64,000 bases of DNA from Novosphingobium sp. Fuku2-ISO-50 (GTDB lineage Bacteria; Pseudomonadota; Alphaproteobacteria; Sphingomonadales; Sphingomonadaceae), in contig NZ_KQ954286.1 of the NCBI RefSeq assembly GCF_001519055.1, positions 62,001-126,000 on the forward strand, given 5' to 3'. The notes under the pieces were generated by a model. It saw nothing but the letters and a program-made list of their open reading frames with translations. It did not search any database and was not told the origin of the DNA. Shown here piece by piece: positions 49,593 to 58,052 of the stretch (its first letter is position 1; every line of letters starts with the position of its first letter). The translations under genes and the position numbers were made by a program.

Positions 49593-50153
49593 TTAGTCTT
49601 CCTGTTCCTCGACGATGTCATCCGCTCCGGTCATGTCGATCGGGCGGGAAGCGGCTATCAGCTTGTCGGTCAGGACAAGCTTGGCTCGGGTGACGAGAGC
49701 GAATGGCACTTCATATACCACAGCATCCTCTTCGACCGAAATCGTGTTTGTCGCCGGATCGAACCCGACCAGATCGCCCCGGAACCGCTTGCGCTTGTCA
49801 ATCAGTTCGGACAGTTCGATCCGGACTTCGTGTCCGATCCATGCGGCGAAATCCTTGGGCCGGGTCAGCGGACGGTCGATCCCCGGCGAGCTGACTTCCA
49901 GCCGATAGGCGCCGTGAATCAGCACGTCGCCCGCAGCTTCCATAATATCGAGCCGGTCGGAAACGCGGCGCGACAGCTCGGCACATTCCTCGATCAGCAA
50001 TTGCCCCGTCTCGGGCCGTTCGGCCATGATCTGGAGCGTGTGCTCCTCATCGCCGACTTCGCTCTTGCCGAACAGCGCGACGCGCACGAGATCATAGCCC
50101 AGCGCACGCGCTTCCGGCTCAACAATCTCGATAATCCGCGCAATCTCGGCCAT
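49593..50153 (-). CDS. rimP: Ribosome maturation factor RimP
   Basis: A 186-residue RimP. Signatures are IVEPEARALGYDLVRVALFGK, CAELSRRVSDRLDIME, the core YRLEVSSPGIDRPLTRPKDFAAWIGHEVRI and a C-terminal SH3-like domain. It helps assemble the 30S subunit. ATG at 50153 has AGGAGT upstream. It is the first gene of the twelve-kilobase operon ending with pnp. A 14-bp palindrome lies 17 bases upstream of the start. Confidence 0.94.
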   Translation of the reverse strand: MAEIARIIEIVEPEARALGYDLVRVALFGKSEVGDEEHTLQIMAERPETGQLLIEECAELSRRVSDRLDIMEAAGDVLIHGAYRLEVSSPGIDRPLTRPKDFAAWIGHEVRIELSELIDKRKRFRGDLVGFDPATNTISVEEDAVVYEVPFALVTRAKLVLTDKLIAASRPIDMTGADDIVEEQED

Positions 50154-50519
50154 TCGTACTCCTGAGCGTGTCCCTGTACAGGGAAAATCCCGAACCCATG
50201 CAAAACCCGACCCATGCAAAAGCAGTGCGGCGCCGGTGCCGTGTGGCGCCAGCCTGACCTTGCTTTCACAATGTCGGGATTGATCGGCGAGATAGGCGGG
50301 GAATTTGCGAAAGGCAAGAGCAAAGCGGCGTCTTCACCAAATTGGAACAGGACCAATCATCGGCGCGATTTGCGATCCATTGGCGCAATTTCCCGTGCAT
50401 CGACGCCATCCTATCCGCCAGCCCCGCGCAATTGCGCGCTTTTCCCCAATTGGCACGGGCTGTGCAAACCATCGGCCAGTTCCACTACGAACGTTCCAGC
50501 ACAAACGGAAAGTGAACCC
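50154..50519. promoter_or_regulatory. Upstream region of the rimP operon: palindrome and tandem repeat
   Basis: No gene was found in these 366 bases. TCCCTGTACAGGGA (50171-50184) is a perfect 14-bp palindrome close to the rimP start and could be an operator or form a 5-bp RNA hairpin. Next to it a near-identical 17/16-base unit is repeated in tandem (50189-50205 and 50206-50221, both ending cccatgcaaaa). The promoter of the long translation operon must lie here, as must that of the small plus-strand genes beginning at 50520. Confidence 0.5.
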
Positions 50520-50621
50520 ATGAAAACGCTTTATTGCCTCTGCGCCGCGCTCGTCCTTTCGCTTTCGCTGATGGCCGCGACTGTCGTCGTGCCGCTCGGC
50601 GCCACGCAGATCATCGCCTGA
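50520..50621 (+). CDS. Small hydrophobic peptide (33 aa)
   Basis: A 33-residue reading MKTLYCLCAALV... that is almost one hydrophobic span with a positively charged start. It resembles a signal peptide or a single-span membrane peptide. GGAAAG lies eight bases before the ATG. It precedes the PspC-domain gene by 29 bases on the same strand. No family was recognised; a leader peptide role is possible. Confidence 0.4.
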   Translation: MKTLYCLCAALVLSLSLMAATVVVPLGATQIIA

Positions 50622-50650
50622 TCGCGGCCCTGTAGATGGAGCACACCCCC

Positions 50651-50830
50651 ATGAGTACCCGCTTTCACCTCGACCGCGCCAACGGCAAATTCCTGGGCGT
50701 CTGCGCCGGTATCGCCGCGCAGTTCGGCTGGGATCCGATGCTGGTCCGCGCCGCCTTTGTCATCGGCACACTGGCCGGATTCGGCTCGGCGATCCTGATC
50801 TATCTCGCCATCGCCCTCATTGCCGATTGA
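50651..50830 (+). CDS. PspC-domain membrane protein
   Basis: A 59-residue protein made of one PspC domain: FHLDRANGKFLGVCAGIAAQFGWDPMLVRAAFV followed by a membrane span (GSAILIYLAIALIAD). PspC senses envelope stress in enterobacteria; here no pspA or pspB gene is adjacent. ATG at 50651 follows GGAG at a distance of seven bases. It is convergent with yhhQ, five bases apart. Confidence 0.85.
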   Translation: MSTRFHLDRANGKFLGVCAGIAAQFGWDPMLVRAAFVIGTLAGFGSAILIYLAIALIAD

Positions 50831-50834
50831 ACGA

Positions 50835-51623
50835 TCAAACCGCGTCGGTACGCGCAAAGGGGGAGAAATCGGTGTTGGTGTCATAGACATCGACCCCCTC
50901 GCGCCGTTTGAGGAATGCGACGATCCAATAGGTGAACGGGGTCAACAGGATTTCCCACAGCACCTTGAATGCCCAGTTGGTGATCATCACGGTGATCACT
51001 GCGGCATGGCTCCAGGTGCCGAGGAACGCAATCGGATAGAACAGCGCACTGTCGACCGCCTGGCCAAAAATCGTCGAGCCCCAGGTCCGGGTAAACAGCC
51101 AGCGCCCCTGAGTCATGACTTTCATCCGCGCCAGCACAAACGAATTGACGAATTCACCGGCCCAAAACGCGATCACCGACGCCGCGACGATCCGCCAGGT
51201 GCTGCCGAACACCGATTCATACGTGGTCTGGCACAAGGCACCCTTGGAATGGGCCGCCAGGAAATCGGCAAAGCGCGGATCGCTGCTCGATGCGCAGCCC
51301 CAATCGGCCGAGGGCGGCATGGCGACGACGACATAGCTCATCACCGCCATGAACAGCATCGCGAAAAAGCCCATCCACACGCAGCGCCGGGCATTGGCAT
51401 AGCCATAGACTTCGGTCAGCACATCGCCGAGCACATAGGAAATCGGGAAAAACAGGATGCCCGCGCCAAACGTCCATCCCCCCATTTGCGCCAGCTTGGC
51501 CGCGCCGATCAGATTCGACAGCAACAGGATGCCGACAAACGCCGCCATCATGTAATCGAAATAGCGGAAATGGCGGCGGGCACTGGTGGTGCCGTCGATG
51601 CGCGACAAGTGGGGATCGGTCAT
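50835..51623 (-). CDS. yhhQ: Queuosine precursor transporter YhhQ family
   Basis: A 262-residue VUT/YhhQ (COG1738) membrane protein with six spans. Typical segments are FDYMMAAFVGILLLSNLIGAAKL, LFFPISYVLGDVLTEVYGYANARR and FWAGEFVNSFVLARMKV ... GSTIFGQAVDSALFYPIAFLG. It brings queuosine precursors (7-deazaguanines) into the cytoplasm. The cell may thus salvage preQ0 or preQ1. A preQ1 riboswitch was looked for upstream and not found. Confidence 0.88.
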   Translation of the reverse strand: MTDPHLSRIDGTTSARRHFRYFDYMMAAFVGILLLSNLIGAAKLAQMGGWTFGAGILFFPISYVLGDVLTEVYGYANARRCVWMGFFAMLFMAVMSYVVVAMPPSADWGCASSSDPRFADFLAAHSKGALCQTTYESVFGSTWRIVAASVIAFWAGEFVNSFVLARMKVMTQGRWLFTRTWGSTIFGQAVDSALFYPIAFLGTWSHAAVITVMITNWAFKVLWEILLTPFTYWIVAFLKRREGVDVYDTNTDFSPFARTDAV

Positions 51624-51691
51624 GCGCGCAAGGTTAACCGCAATCCCGCGACCGGCAAAGCGCCCTTTTTGGGCAGTACAGCTCCCTTCAG

Positions 51692-51709
51692 CATAACCAT
51701 CAGGTTATG
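51692..51709. promoter_or_regulatory. LysR-type operator candidate upstream of the butyrobetaine operon
   Basis: cataacc-atca-ggttatg (51692-51709) is a perfect 7-bp inverted repeat in an AT-rich stretch 83 bases before the hydroxylase start. ATAAC-N6-GTTAT has the ATAA...TTAT symmetry of LysR-type boxes. The operon's third gene encodes a LysR regulator, so self-regulation of the operon is likely. Confidence 0.55.
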
Positions 51710-51791
51710 GTGCGATCATCTTTTCGCAGCTTGAGCTTGCCGACCGGGGCGCTACCATCGGAGGTGAAAATCAGCCGAAAGATCCCTGAAC

Positions 51792-52940
51792 ATGGCTACC
51801 CTGACAGTATCGCCCCCGCCCGTCCTGCACGACACCGGGCTGGACATCACGCTTGACGACGGCCTGTGCCATTACTTCAATTACTATTGGCTGCGGGACA
51901 ATTGCGCGACATCGTTTGATCCCGAAACGCGCGAGCGCCTCTATGACATCTTTGCCGAGCCTGCCCCGCCGCGCGCCGCCGCCGCGATGATCGACAATGA
52001 CTCGCTGGTCATCGACTGGGTGCAGACAGCCCCGAACGCCGCCCATCGCTCGACCTACCCGCTGGCCTGGCTGGCCGCGCATGCCACAGCCAGGCCGCGC
52101 CCCGATCCGGCGATCCTGCCGCGCCGATATTGGTTCGCCGATCATTATCCCGCGATGGCGCGCTTTGGCTTCGATGCGGTCCGCACCGACCGCGAGGCGC
52201 TCAAGGGCTGGGTCCACGCGCTGCTGACCGAGGGCGTCGCCATTCTTGGCGGCATGCCCGACAGCGACGCGGCGCTCGAAACGGCGGCCAACCTGATCGG
52301 CTTTCCCCGGCCAACCTTTTTCGGGGCCTATTTCGACGTTCGGCTCCATGTCGATCCCGACAACGTGGCCTATACGGCCAAAGCCCTGGAACTGCACACC
52401 GATGTCCCGGCCGAAGACCTACCGCCCGGCGTGCAATTCCTGCATTGCCGCCGCAATTCGGTCGAAGGCGGCGAAAGCCTGTTTGTCGATGGCGCCGCCG
52501 TCGCGGCCGAATTTCGACGCGCGCATCCGGCGGATTTTCGCCTGCTGTGCGAAACCACGGTGCCCTTTTACAACGAGCATGACGCCTACGACATGCGCGC
52601 GCGCCAGCGGGTGATCGAACTCGACGATCGGGGCGACATTTCCGGCGTGACGATCAGCCAGCACATGGCCGATGTTTTCGATCACGATCAGCGCTTTCTC
52701 GATGCCTATTATCCGGCGTTCTGCCGCTTTGGCCGCCTGTTGCAGGATCCGCGCTTTGTCATGCGCTTTCGCCTGAATGCGGGCGAATGCATCGTGTTCG
52801 ACAATCATCGCATCGTTCATGCCCGCGCTGCCTTTGTCGCCGAAAGCGGCGAGCGCCATTTGCGCGGGACTTATACCGACCGCGGCGAATTGCGCAGCCG
52901 CTGGCGCAAGCTGTCAGGCGAAGGGCGGTTTTCGGCATGA
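51792..52940 (+). CDS. Gamma-butyrobetaine hydroxylase-like 2-oxoglutarate/Fe(II) dioxygenase
   Basis: A 382-residue protein. The N-terminal GBBH-like domain carries YWLRDNCATSFDPETRERLYD and the zinc-type cysteine region. The TauD-like catalytic part has iron ligands in LELHTDVP (HxD) and FDNHRIVHARAAF (distal His), and the 2-oxoglutarate arginine probably in RHLRGTYTDR. The closest known functions are hydroxylation of gamma-butyrobetaine to carnitine or of trimethyllysine. It overlaps the aldolase gene (ATGA). It may attack another betaine, which would match the Rieske/sox operon at the other end of the window. Confidence 0.83.
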   Translation: MATLTVSPPPVLHDTGLDITLDDGLCHYFNYYWLRDNCATSFDPETRERLYDIFAEPAPPRAAAAMIDNDSLVIDWVQTAPNAAHRSTYPLAWLAAHATARPRPDPAILPRRYWFADHYPAMARFGFDAVRTDREALKGWVHALLTEGVAILGGMPDSDAALETAANLIGFPRPTFFGAYFDVRLHVDPDNVAYTAKALELHTDVPAEDLPPGVQFLHCRRNSVEGGESLFVDGAAVAAEFRRAHPADFRLLCETTVPFYNEHDAYDMRARQRVIELDDRGDISGVTISQHMADVFDHDQRFLDAYYPAFCRFGRLLQDPRFVMRFRLNAGECIVFDNHRIVHARAAFVAESGERHLRGTYTDRGELRSRWRKLSGEGRFSA

Positions 52941-53674
52941 GCGACATTCTCGACGAGGGCGCGCTGCGCATCGATCTGGCCGCTGCATTTCGCCTCGCCG
53001 CGCGGTTTTGCTGGCATGAATCGGTCGGCAATCATTTCAGCGCGGCGCTGTCGAGCGATGGCCGCCGCTTTTTGATGAACCGCAAGTGGCGTCCCTTTGC
53101 CTCGATCCGTGCGGGCGATCTTCAGGCGCTCGATGCCGACGATCCCGACGTGATGACCCGGCCCGATGCCCCCGATGCCTCGGCCTGGTGCATCCATGGC
53201 AATGCCCATGCCCGCGTTCGCGAGGCAAAGGTCATCCTGCATTGCCACCCGATCGCGGTGACCACGCTGTCGACGCTCGCCGACCCGCGCCTCTTGCCGA
53301 TCGATCAGAACACCGCGCGCTTTTTCGGGCGCCACGCGGTCGATCTCGAATGCGGCGGGATTGCCGATCAGGACGAGGAAGGCATTCGCATCGCCGGAAT
53401 GCTGACCCGGGCGCCGACGCTGATCATGGCCAACCATGGCGTCACTTGCGTTGCCGCAACCGTCGCCGAAGCCTTCGAAAACCTCTATTTCGTCGAAAAA
53501 GCGGCGGAAACCTTGCTGCGCGCCTATGCCACGGGCAAACCCCTGTCGGTGATGTCCGACGCGATTGCCGAACGCACGGCGCAAGGCTGGGACGCCTATC
53601 GCGGCATGGCCTTTGCCCATTTCGATCATCTGAAATCGCTTCTCGACGCCGAGGATCGCTCGTATCGCGATTAG
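52937..53674 (+). CDS. Class II aldolase/adducin family protein
   Basis: A 245-residue protein of the class II aldolase/adducin fold (FucA/RhaD relatives). RFCWHESVGNHFSAAL is at the N terminus, the zinc histidines are in WCIHGNAHARVREAKVILHCHP, and IMANHGVTCVAATVAEAFENLYFVEKAAE contributes a third ligand. It could perform a retro-aldol cleavage or decarboxylation, for example of hydroxy-trimethyllysine-like products. ATG at 52937 overlaps the upstream stop by four bases. The start of the LysR gene follows directly after its TAG. Confidence 0.82.
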   Translation: MSDILDEGALRIDLAAAFRLAARFCWHESVGNHFSAALSSDGRRFLMNRKWRPFASIRAGDLQALDADDPDVMTRPDAPDASAWCIHGNAHARVREAKVILHCHPIAVTTLSTLADPRLLPIDQNTARFFGRHAVDLECGGIADQDEEGIRIAGMLTRAPTLIMANHGVTCVAATVAEAFENLYFVEKAAETLLRAYATGKPLSVMSDAIAERTAQGWDAYRGMAFAHFDHLKSLLDAEDRSYRD

Positions 53675-54625
53675 ATGAGCGCGACCCCGCCCCTTCCCCC
53701 GTTGCGCCTGCTGTCTGTGTTTGAGGCGGTGGCGCGCCATCGCAGCCTGTCGCTGGCCGCGCGCACGCTCAATGTGACGCAGCCCGCGATCAGCAAGTCG
53801 TTGCGCGATCTCGAACAATGGATCGGGGCGACCTTGTTTGACCGCAACCGCCGCCCGCTCGCGCTCACCGAAAGCGGCGAAGTGCTGCTTGGCGCGACGC
53901 GCGAAGGTCTCGGCCTGATCGCCGATGCCTTGGCGGAAATCGGGCGAATCAAGGCCGCGCGCGAGGGAGCCTTGCGCCTGTCATGCTCGATCGGCTTTGC
54001 GACTTATTGGCTGATGCGGCGGCTGTCGGCGTTCAGCGCGGCATGGCCCGACATTGCGGTCAGCGTGATGACCACGCCGCACGATGCCGCGCCCGATGCG
54101 CCGCATGCCGATGTCGGGTTTCGCTATGGCCATGGCCGCTGGCGCGATGGCGACGTGATCCGCCTGTTTCAGGAATGCATCGACCCGGTTGCCAGCCCCG
54201 AATTCATGGCCGGGCGCACGTTCCCCGGCCCGACGCTCGACGGTCTTGCGCTGATCCATGTCGATGTCGACGCGGCGTCATGGCGCAGCTGGGCGGGCTA
54301 TTGCCAAACGTCGGGGGTGGCGCGCGGACGCGGCGGCGACATCCGCTTCAACAATTATGTGCAGGCAACCCAAGCCGCGCTCGGCGGCCAGGGCGTGATG
54401 CTCGGCTGGCGCTCGATCACCGGCGACCTGGTTGCCGAGCGACGGCTCGTTCCGATCGGCCTGCCCCCGGTCGAACCCGAAGACGGCGCCTATTACGTCG
54501 TCGTGCCGCCGCGCAGCGCGGGCAATCCGGCAGTGGCGCGGTTCATCGAGTGGCTGGCCCGGGAAACGCGCGATCAGAACCCGATCGCTTCGCCATCCTT
54601 GCGCGGGTCCGACGCGCCGCGATAG
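53675..54625 (+). CDS. LysR-family transcriptional regulator (GcvA-like)
   Basis: A 316-residue LysR-type regulator. The helix-turn-helix reads RLLSVFEAVARHRSLSLAARTLNVTQPAISKSLRDLE and the effector domain follows. It begins at the base after the aldolase stop, so it is the last gene of the hydroxylase-aldolase-regulator operon and probably its own activator through the dyad at 51692. Its last 52 bases overlap the end of ggt on the other strand. Confidence 0.88.
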   Translation: MSATPPLPPLRLLSVFEAVARHRSLSLAARTLNVTQPAISKSLRDLEQWIGATLFDRNRRPLALTESGEVLLGATREGLGLIADALAEIGRIKAAREGALRLSCSIGFATYWLMRRLSAFSAAWPDIAVSVMTTPHDAAPDAPHADVGFRYGHGRWRDGDVIRLFQECIDPVASPEFMAGRTFPGPTLDGLALIHVDVDAASWRSWAGYCQTSGVARGRGGDIRFNNYVQATQAALGGQGVMLGWRSITGDLVAERRLVPIGLPPVEPEDGAYYVVVPPRSAGNPAVARFIEWLARETRDQNPIASPSLRGSDAPR

Positions 54626-56328
54626 GCGCCGGTTTTCGGGTCGATCATGATCGCCTGATACCCGCCCATGTCAAAACCGTTGGCGGAATGGACATCGTGG
54701 CCGCGCGCCTTGAGATCGGCGCCGATCGCATCGAACAACTGGCTTTCGAGTTGCAGCCGGTTGGTGCGCTGCGCATGGGCAAAGCGCGCGGCATCGCCCG
54801 CCGCCTGCGCATTGGCGCCAAACAGCAACATGTTGACCAGCACTTGCGCCTGTCCTTGCGCCTGCTGATCGCCATACATCACGCCGAACGAGGCAAACGG
54901 CTTGCCCTCGCGCGTCACGAAGCCGGGGATGATGGTGTAGAAAGGCCGCTTGCCCGGCGCGATCGTGTTGGGGCTGCCGGGTTTGAGCGTAAACGCCGCC
55001 GCGCGGTCATTGAGCACAAAGCCATAGCCCGGCGCCGTCACCCCAGAGCCGAAGAAATTGTAGACCGAGTAGATGAACGAGACGACATTGCCCTCGGCAT
55101 CGGCGGTGGTGATATAGGCCGTCCCGCCCAGCGGTTCTTCCGAAGGATCGAGCGCGGCGGCATGGGCCATCGAGATCCGGCTGCATTGCTGCGCGGCGTA
55201 TTCCTTGGAAATCAGCATCGCGACCGGAACTTTGGTAAAGTCGGGATCGCCGTTGTATTTGCGCAAGTCGGTATAGGCGACTTTCTTGGCCTCGACCATC
55301 AAATGCCAGAAATCGGCCGATTTGGGATTGATGCGGTCGGGCGTGAGCCCCAGCCGCGCCGGGCATTGTTCGATCAGGTTCATCAGTTCGAGCACGGCGA
55401 ACCCTTGCGTGCTCGGCGGCATTTCGTGGATCGTATAGCCGTTGAACGTCGTGCTGATCGGTTCGACCCAGCTCGCATGGATCCGGTCGAAATCGGCCAT
55501 GGTAAACAGACCGCCGCTCTTTTGCGACTTGGCGACGATCGCCCGGGCGATCGGCCCCTTGTAAAACGCGTCGCGCCCGCCTTCGCCGAGCAGGCGAAAG
55601 GCCTTGGCCAGATCGGGATTGCGGAAAATGCTGCCCCAGCCCCATGCTTTGCCATGATCGAGATAGATCGCCGCCGTATCCGGATCCTTGGCGAGCAAAT
55701 CGGTGCTCATCGCCCATTCGGTGCCGATCCGCTGGCTGACCGGAAAGCCCTGATCGGCCAGCCGGATGGCCGGCGCCAGAACCTCGCGAAAGCCGAGGCG
55801 CCCATATTTGCCCAGCAACGTCGCCCAGCCATCGACCGCGCCGGGCACAACCGCCGACTGAATGCCGTCTTCCGGCATGTTCGCGCCAAAGGCCTTGCGG
55901 TAATGCTCCGCCGTCGCCGCCTGAGGCGCCCGGCCCGAGGCATCGAGCGCGACGAGGCGATGCTCTTTGGCGAGCCAGGCGATAACGAACATGTCGCCGC
56001 CCATCCCGGTCGCTTCGGGCTCGACCACATTGATCGCCGCCGCCGTCGCCACCGCCGCGTCGAATGCATTGCCCCCGGCATGAAGCACTTCGATCCCCGC
56101 TTCGGCCGCCAGCGGCTGACTGGTCGCGACCATGCCGTTGCGCGCCATGACTTCCGACCGGGTCTGCCCCAGCCACCCGGTCGAGCGGTCGCCGCGATAG
56201 GCGTCAAACGAATCATGCCCCGGATCGCCGCTGTCCTGCGCCTGTACCGGCACCGTGAACACCAACCCGGCGCCGGTGCCGATCAGTGTCAGACATCTGG
56301 CAAGCGTCCGAACAAGCGGCGGCATCAT
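54574..56328 (-). CDS. ggt: Gamma-glutamyltransferase (periplasmic)
   Basis: A 584-residue GGT precursor with a signal peptide (LARCLTLIGTGAGLVFTVPVQA). Features: GMVATSQPLAAEAGIEVLHAGGNAFDAAVATA, the GMGGDMF and GRAPQAA segments, and the autocleavage site before T403 in GGTAYITTADAEGN, where threonine becomes the nucleophile of the small subunit. SGVTAPGYGFVLNDR is also conserved. It transfers or hydrolyses the gamma-glutamyl group of glutathione and related compounds in the periplasm. It ends inside the convergent LysR gene. Confidence 0.94.
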   Translation of the reverse strand: MMPPLVRTLARCLTLIGTGAGLVFTVPVQAQDSGDPGHDSFDAYRGDRSTGWLGQTRSEVMARNGMVATSQPLAAEAGIEVLHAGGNAFDAAVATAAAINVVEPEATGMGGDMFVIAWLAKEHRLVALDASGRAPQAATAEHYRKAFGANMPEDGIQSAVVPGAVDGWATLLGKYGRLGFREVLAPAIRLADQGFPVSQRIGTEWAMSTDLLAKDPDTAAIYLDHGKAWGWGSIFRNPDLAKAFRLLGEGGRDAFYKGPIARAIVAKSQKSGGLFTMADFDRIHASWVEPISTTFNGYTIHEMPPSTQGFAVLELMNLIEQCPARLGLTPDRINPKSADFWHLMVEAKKVAYTDLRKYNGDPDFTKVPVAMLISKEYAAQQCSRISMAHAAALDPSEEPLGGTAYITTADAEGNVVSFIYSVYNFFGSGVTAPGYGFVLNDRAAAFTLKPGSPNTIAPGKRPFYTIIPGFVTREGKPFASFGVMYGDQQAQGQAQVLVNMLLFGANAQAAGDAARFAHAQRTNRLQLESQLFDAIGADLKARGHDVHSANGFDMGGYQAIMIDPKTGAYRGASDPRKDGEAIGF

Positions 56329-56467
56329 GCATCTCCCCGTGCGATATGGGCGACAGACTACCGCGCCCGCCGGGAGAAAACAGCCATCATCGCATCGGCG
56401 CGCGACAAAGGTGCCGAAAGACCCCTTTGCAACCCCCGCGCTCCCGCACTATGGCGCTGATCAGCGC

Positions 56468-56544
56468 GCGCCCTTAGCTCAGCTGGATAGAGCACCGGCC
56501 TTCTAAGCCGGTGGCCGCTGGTTCGAATCCAGCAGGGCGCGCCA
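56468..56544 (+). tRNA. tRNA-Arg(UCU)
   Basis: A 77-base tRNA including encoded CCA. The acceptor stem pairs GCGCCCT with AGGGCGC. The anticodon stem-loop CCGGC-CTTCTAA-GCCGG has anticodon TCT and reads AGA/AGG. GGTTCGAATCC forms the T arm. It stands at the boundary between housekeeping genes and an accessory stretch. Confidence 0.96.
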
Positions 56545-56707
56545 TTTTGCCCATGCCCCCATTTTGTCCATGCCCCCATTTGGCCCATGCCTTTTGTCGC
56601 GTTTCGGGCTCACCAAGGGCCCGTTGCGCCGTAATTCCAGCCGCTCGGCCGACCTTGCGGGCGACATGGCCATGGCTTGCCGCCGGAAATCTGCTAGTCG
56701 CGTCGCC

Positions 56708-57028
56708 ATGTCAAACATGCACAGGCTTGCCGGCACCGTCGACGTTGACGGGCTCCACTATGATTGGGAACTCCGCCGCGAGCCGAAATGGGGCGAGTCC
56801 GAAGGCTGGAAGGGTGCGGCCGTTGCCTTGCTCCAGAAAGGCACCCAGCGCGAAGCCTTGCTGGAATTTCCCCCGCCGAAACGGTTGCTGAAAGGTTTGC
56901 CGCCGAGCCGTCTGCAAATCAGCGACGCCCTTGTGTCCCGGGGCATTCGCGCAGCCCTGCTCGCCGGGTGGGAGCCGATGTCGCGAGGCAAGCCTATGGT
57001 TTTCGTCGTCGACGCAGATGGCAACTAA
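56708..57028 (+). CDS. Hypothetical protein (106 aa)
   Basis: A reading of 106 residues starting MSNMHRLAGTVDVDGLHYDW. It is rich in Leu, Gly and charged residues, with no membrane span and no recognised domain; it looks like a small folded cytoplasmic protein. It overlaps the next gene by 11 bases, so the two form a pair. Base composition is like the chromosome, not like the AT-richer gene at 58.5 kb. First gene after tRNA-Arg. Confidence 0.55.
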   Translation: MSNMHRLAGTVDVDGLHYDWELRREPKWGESEGWKGAAVALLQKGTQREALLEFPPPKRLLKGLPPSRLQISDALVSRGIRAALLAGWEPMSRGKPMVFVVDADGN

Positions 57029-57395
57029 GACCATGACAAGCATTTCGCCAAAAGCGTGGGATAGCGAACTGGTCCGCAAATGGCTCGAATCCCGTATCGA
57101 AGCCGCGCGACTTGATCAGGTGGCGGCGGACATCCGGGGCTATGAAGCCCAGGACGACTATGACAAGGCCGCCGCCGAAGAATGGGTGTGCCGAGCCGTG
57201 AAAGCCGCCGCATCCAGGGACGATCAGGCCGCTTTCGCCGCGCGCCTCAAGGAATTGCTGGGGCAAGACGAGTATCGGATCACGGGCATCCATGATGACC
57301 GCCGCACCGAAAGACATGTCCGCGCCACCCTGAGAAAACTGTCCAGGATGACCAAGGCCAATGCCGGGTTCGAGAACACGCTACGCTATCAGTGA
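57018..57395 (+). CDS. Hypothetical helical protein (125 aa)
   Basis: About 125 residues from the ATG at 57018 (or 120 from 57033). Highly charged and mostly helical (VRKWLESRIEAARLDQVAADIRG, then AAEEWVCRAVKAAASRDDQAAF). No domain recognised. It overlaps the preceding gene, a layout shared by many small two-gene modules, including toxin-antitoxin pairs, but no toxin signature is visible. After its stop the sequence turns into repeats and IS remnants. Confidence 0.5.
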   Translation: MATKTMTSISPKAWDSELVRKWLESRIEAARLDQVAADIRGYEAQDDYDKAAAEEWVCRAVKAAASRDDQAAFAARLKELLGQDEYRITGIHDDRRTERHVRATLRKLSRMTKANAGFENTLRYQ

Positions 57396-57546
57396 GCGCC
57401 GCGGGCTCCGGCGCGTCCCGCCCCGCCATTCGCGGGACCGAAGTTCTGACTGGAATGACGACAGATTCCGCCCTCATAGCGGTCGCTTGCGGGCACGAAT
57501 TCGTCCTGTTGTATCTGACGTCCGTTCAATTTAGGGGTTTTCGCAC

Positions 57547-57624
57547 CTGTCACGGTAATCTCTGTCACGGTAATCTCGGGTATTGCGTCCCCCGAACTCG
57601 CAGTTGCGTCCCCCGAACTCGCAG
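57547..57624 (+). repeat. Repeat array A: two tandem duplications abutting an IS remnant
   Basis: ctgtcacggtaatct is repeated twice without a gap (57547-57561, 57562-57576). After six bases a 21-base unit containing GCGTCCCCCGAACTC is repeated twice (57583-57603, 57604-57624). The array ends exactly where transposase homology begins at 57625. The core GCGTCCCCCGAACTC is 12/15 identical to the reverse complement of the unit in array B. Confidence 0.8.
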
Positions 57625-57771
57625 TTAGACACCTTGCGCCTGCGCCTCATCAAGATCGCCGCCCGCGTCACCGAGTTGAAGACCCTCATTCGCGTGCAGT
57701 GGCCAACGGCATGTCCTGATCAACACATCTTCCGGATCGCCCTTGCGCGCATCCCGTGCCTCGCCACCTGA
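57625..57771 (+). pseudogene. C-terminal remnant of IS1380-family transposase
   Basis: The frame after the repeats reads LDTLRLRLIKIAARVTELKT and ends ALARIPCLAT before a TGA. This is the C-terminal pattern of IS1380-type DDE transposases (RLRLIKIAARV ... PTACPDQ). Only about 48 residues remain of a protein of some 450. The 5' part is replaced by repeat array A. The 281 bases after it (57772-58052) are non-coding and probably the old IS end. Confidence 0.7.
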
Positions 57772-58052
57772 ACGTCGCGGCAAGCACGCCAAATCGAACC
57801 CGTACCAGTCAACCCGCAAGCCTTCATCCACCGTAACCCTGGCTCACCGCCGGGGACGATCAGGTATGCACCGCTGACGCCAAATGCTCGAAACTGGGAG
57901 CGCCAAACTCAACTGGATGAATTATGCGGGCTAAAGGTCTATCGCGGCGCACATCCACGAGCTTAATGGGGCGCCAAAATCCGTCGGCCCCCTTGGGCCG
58001 CCACCCAAGTAGGAATTTACGTGCTCGCTGCGACGAACCAACTGACCATCCT

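Noticed and set aside
47751..50165. 804-codon plus-strand frame opposite ylxR, nusA and rimP
   Set aside because: It spans three real genes on the other strand and matches no family.
51624..51791. preQ1 riboswitch upstream of yhhQ
   Set aside because: No preQ1-type pseudoknot or conserved A-rich tail could be drawn on the minus strand; only the dyad at 51692 stands out, and it suits the divergent operon better.
53983..56460. 825-codon plus-strand frame over the LysR and ggt genes
   Set aside because: Shadow of ggt codons; starts in the middle of a LysR gene.
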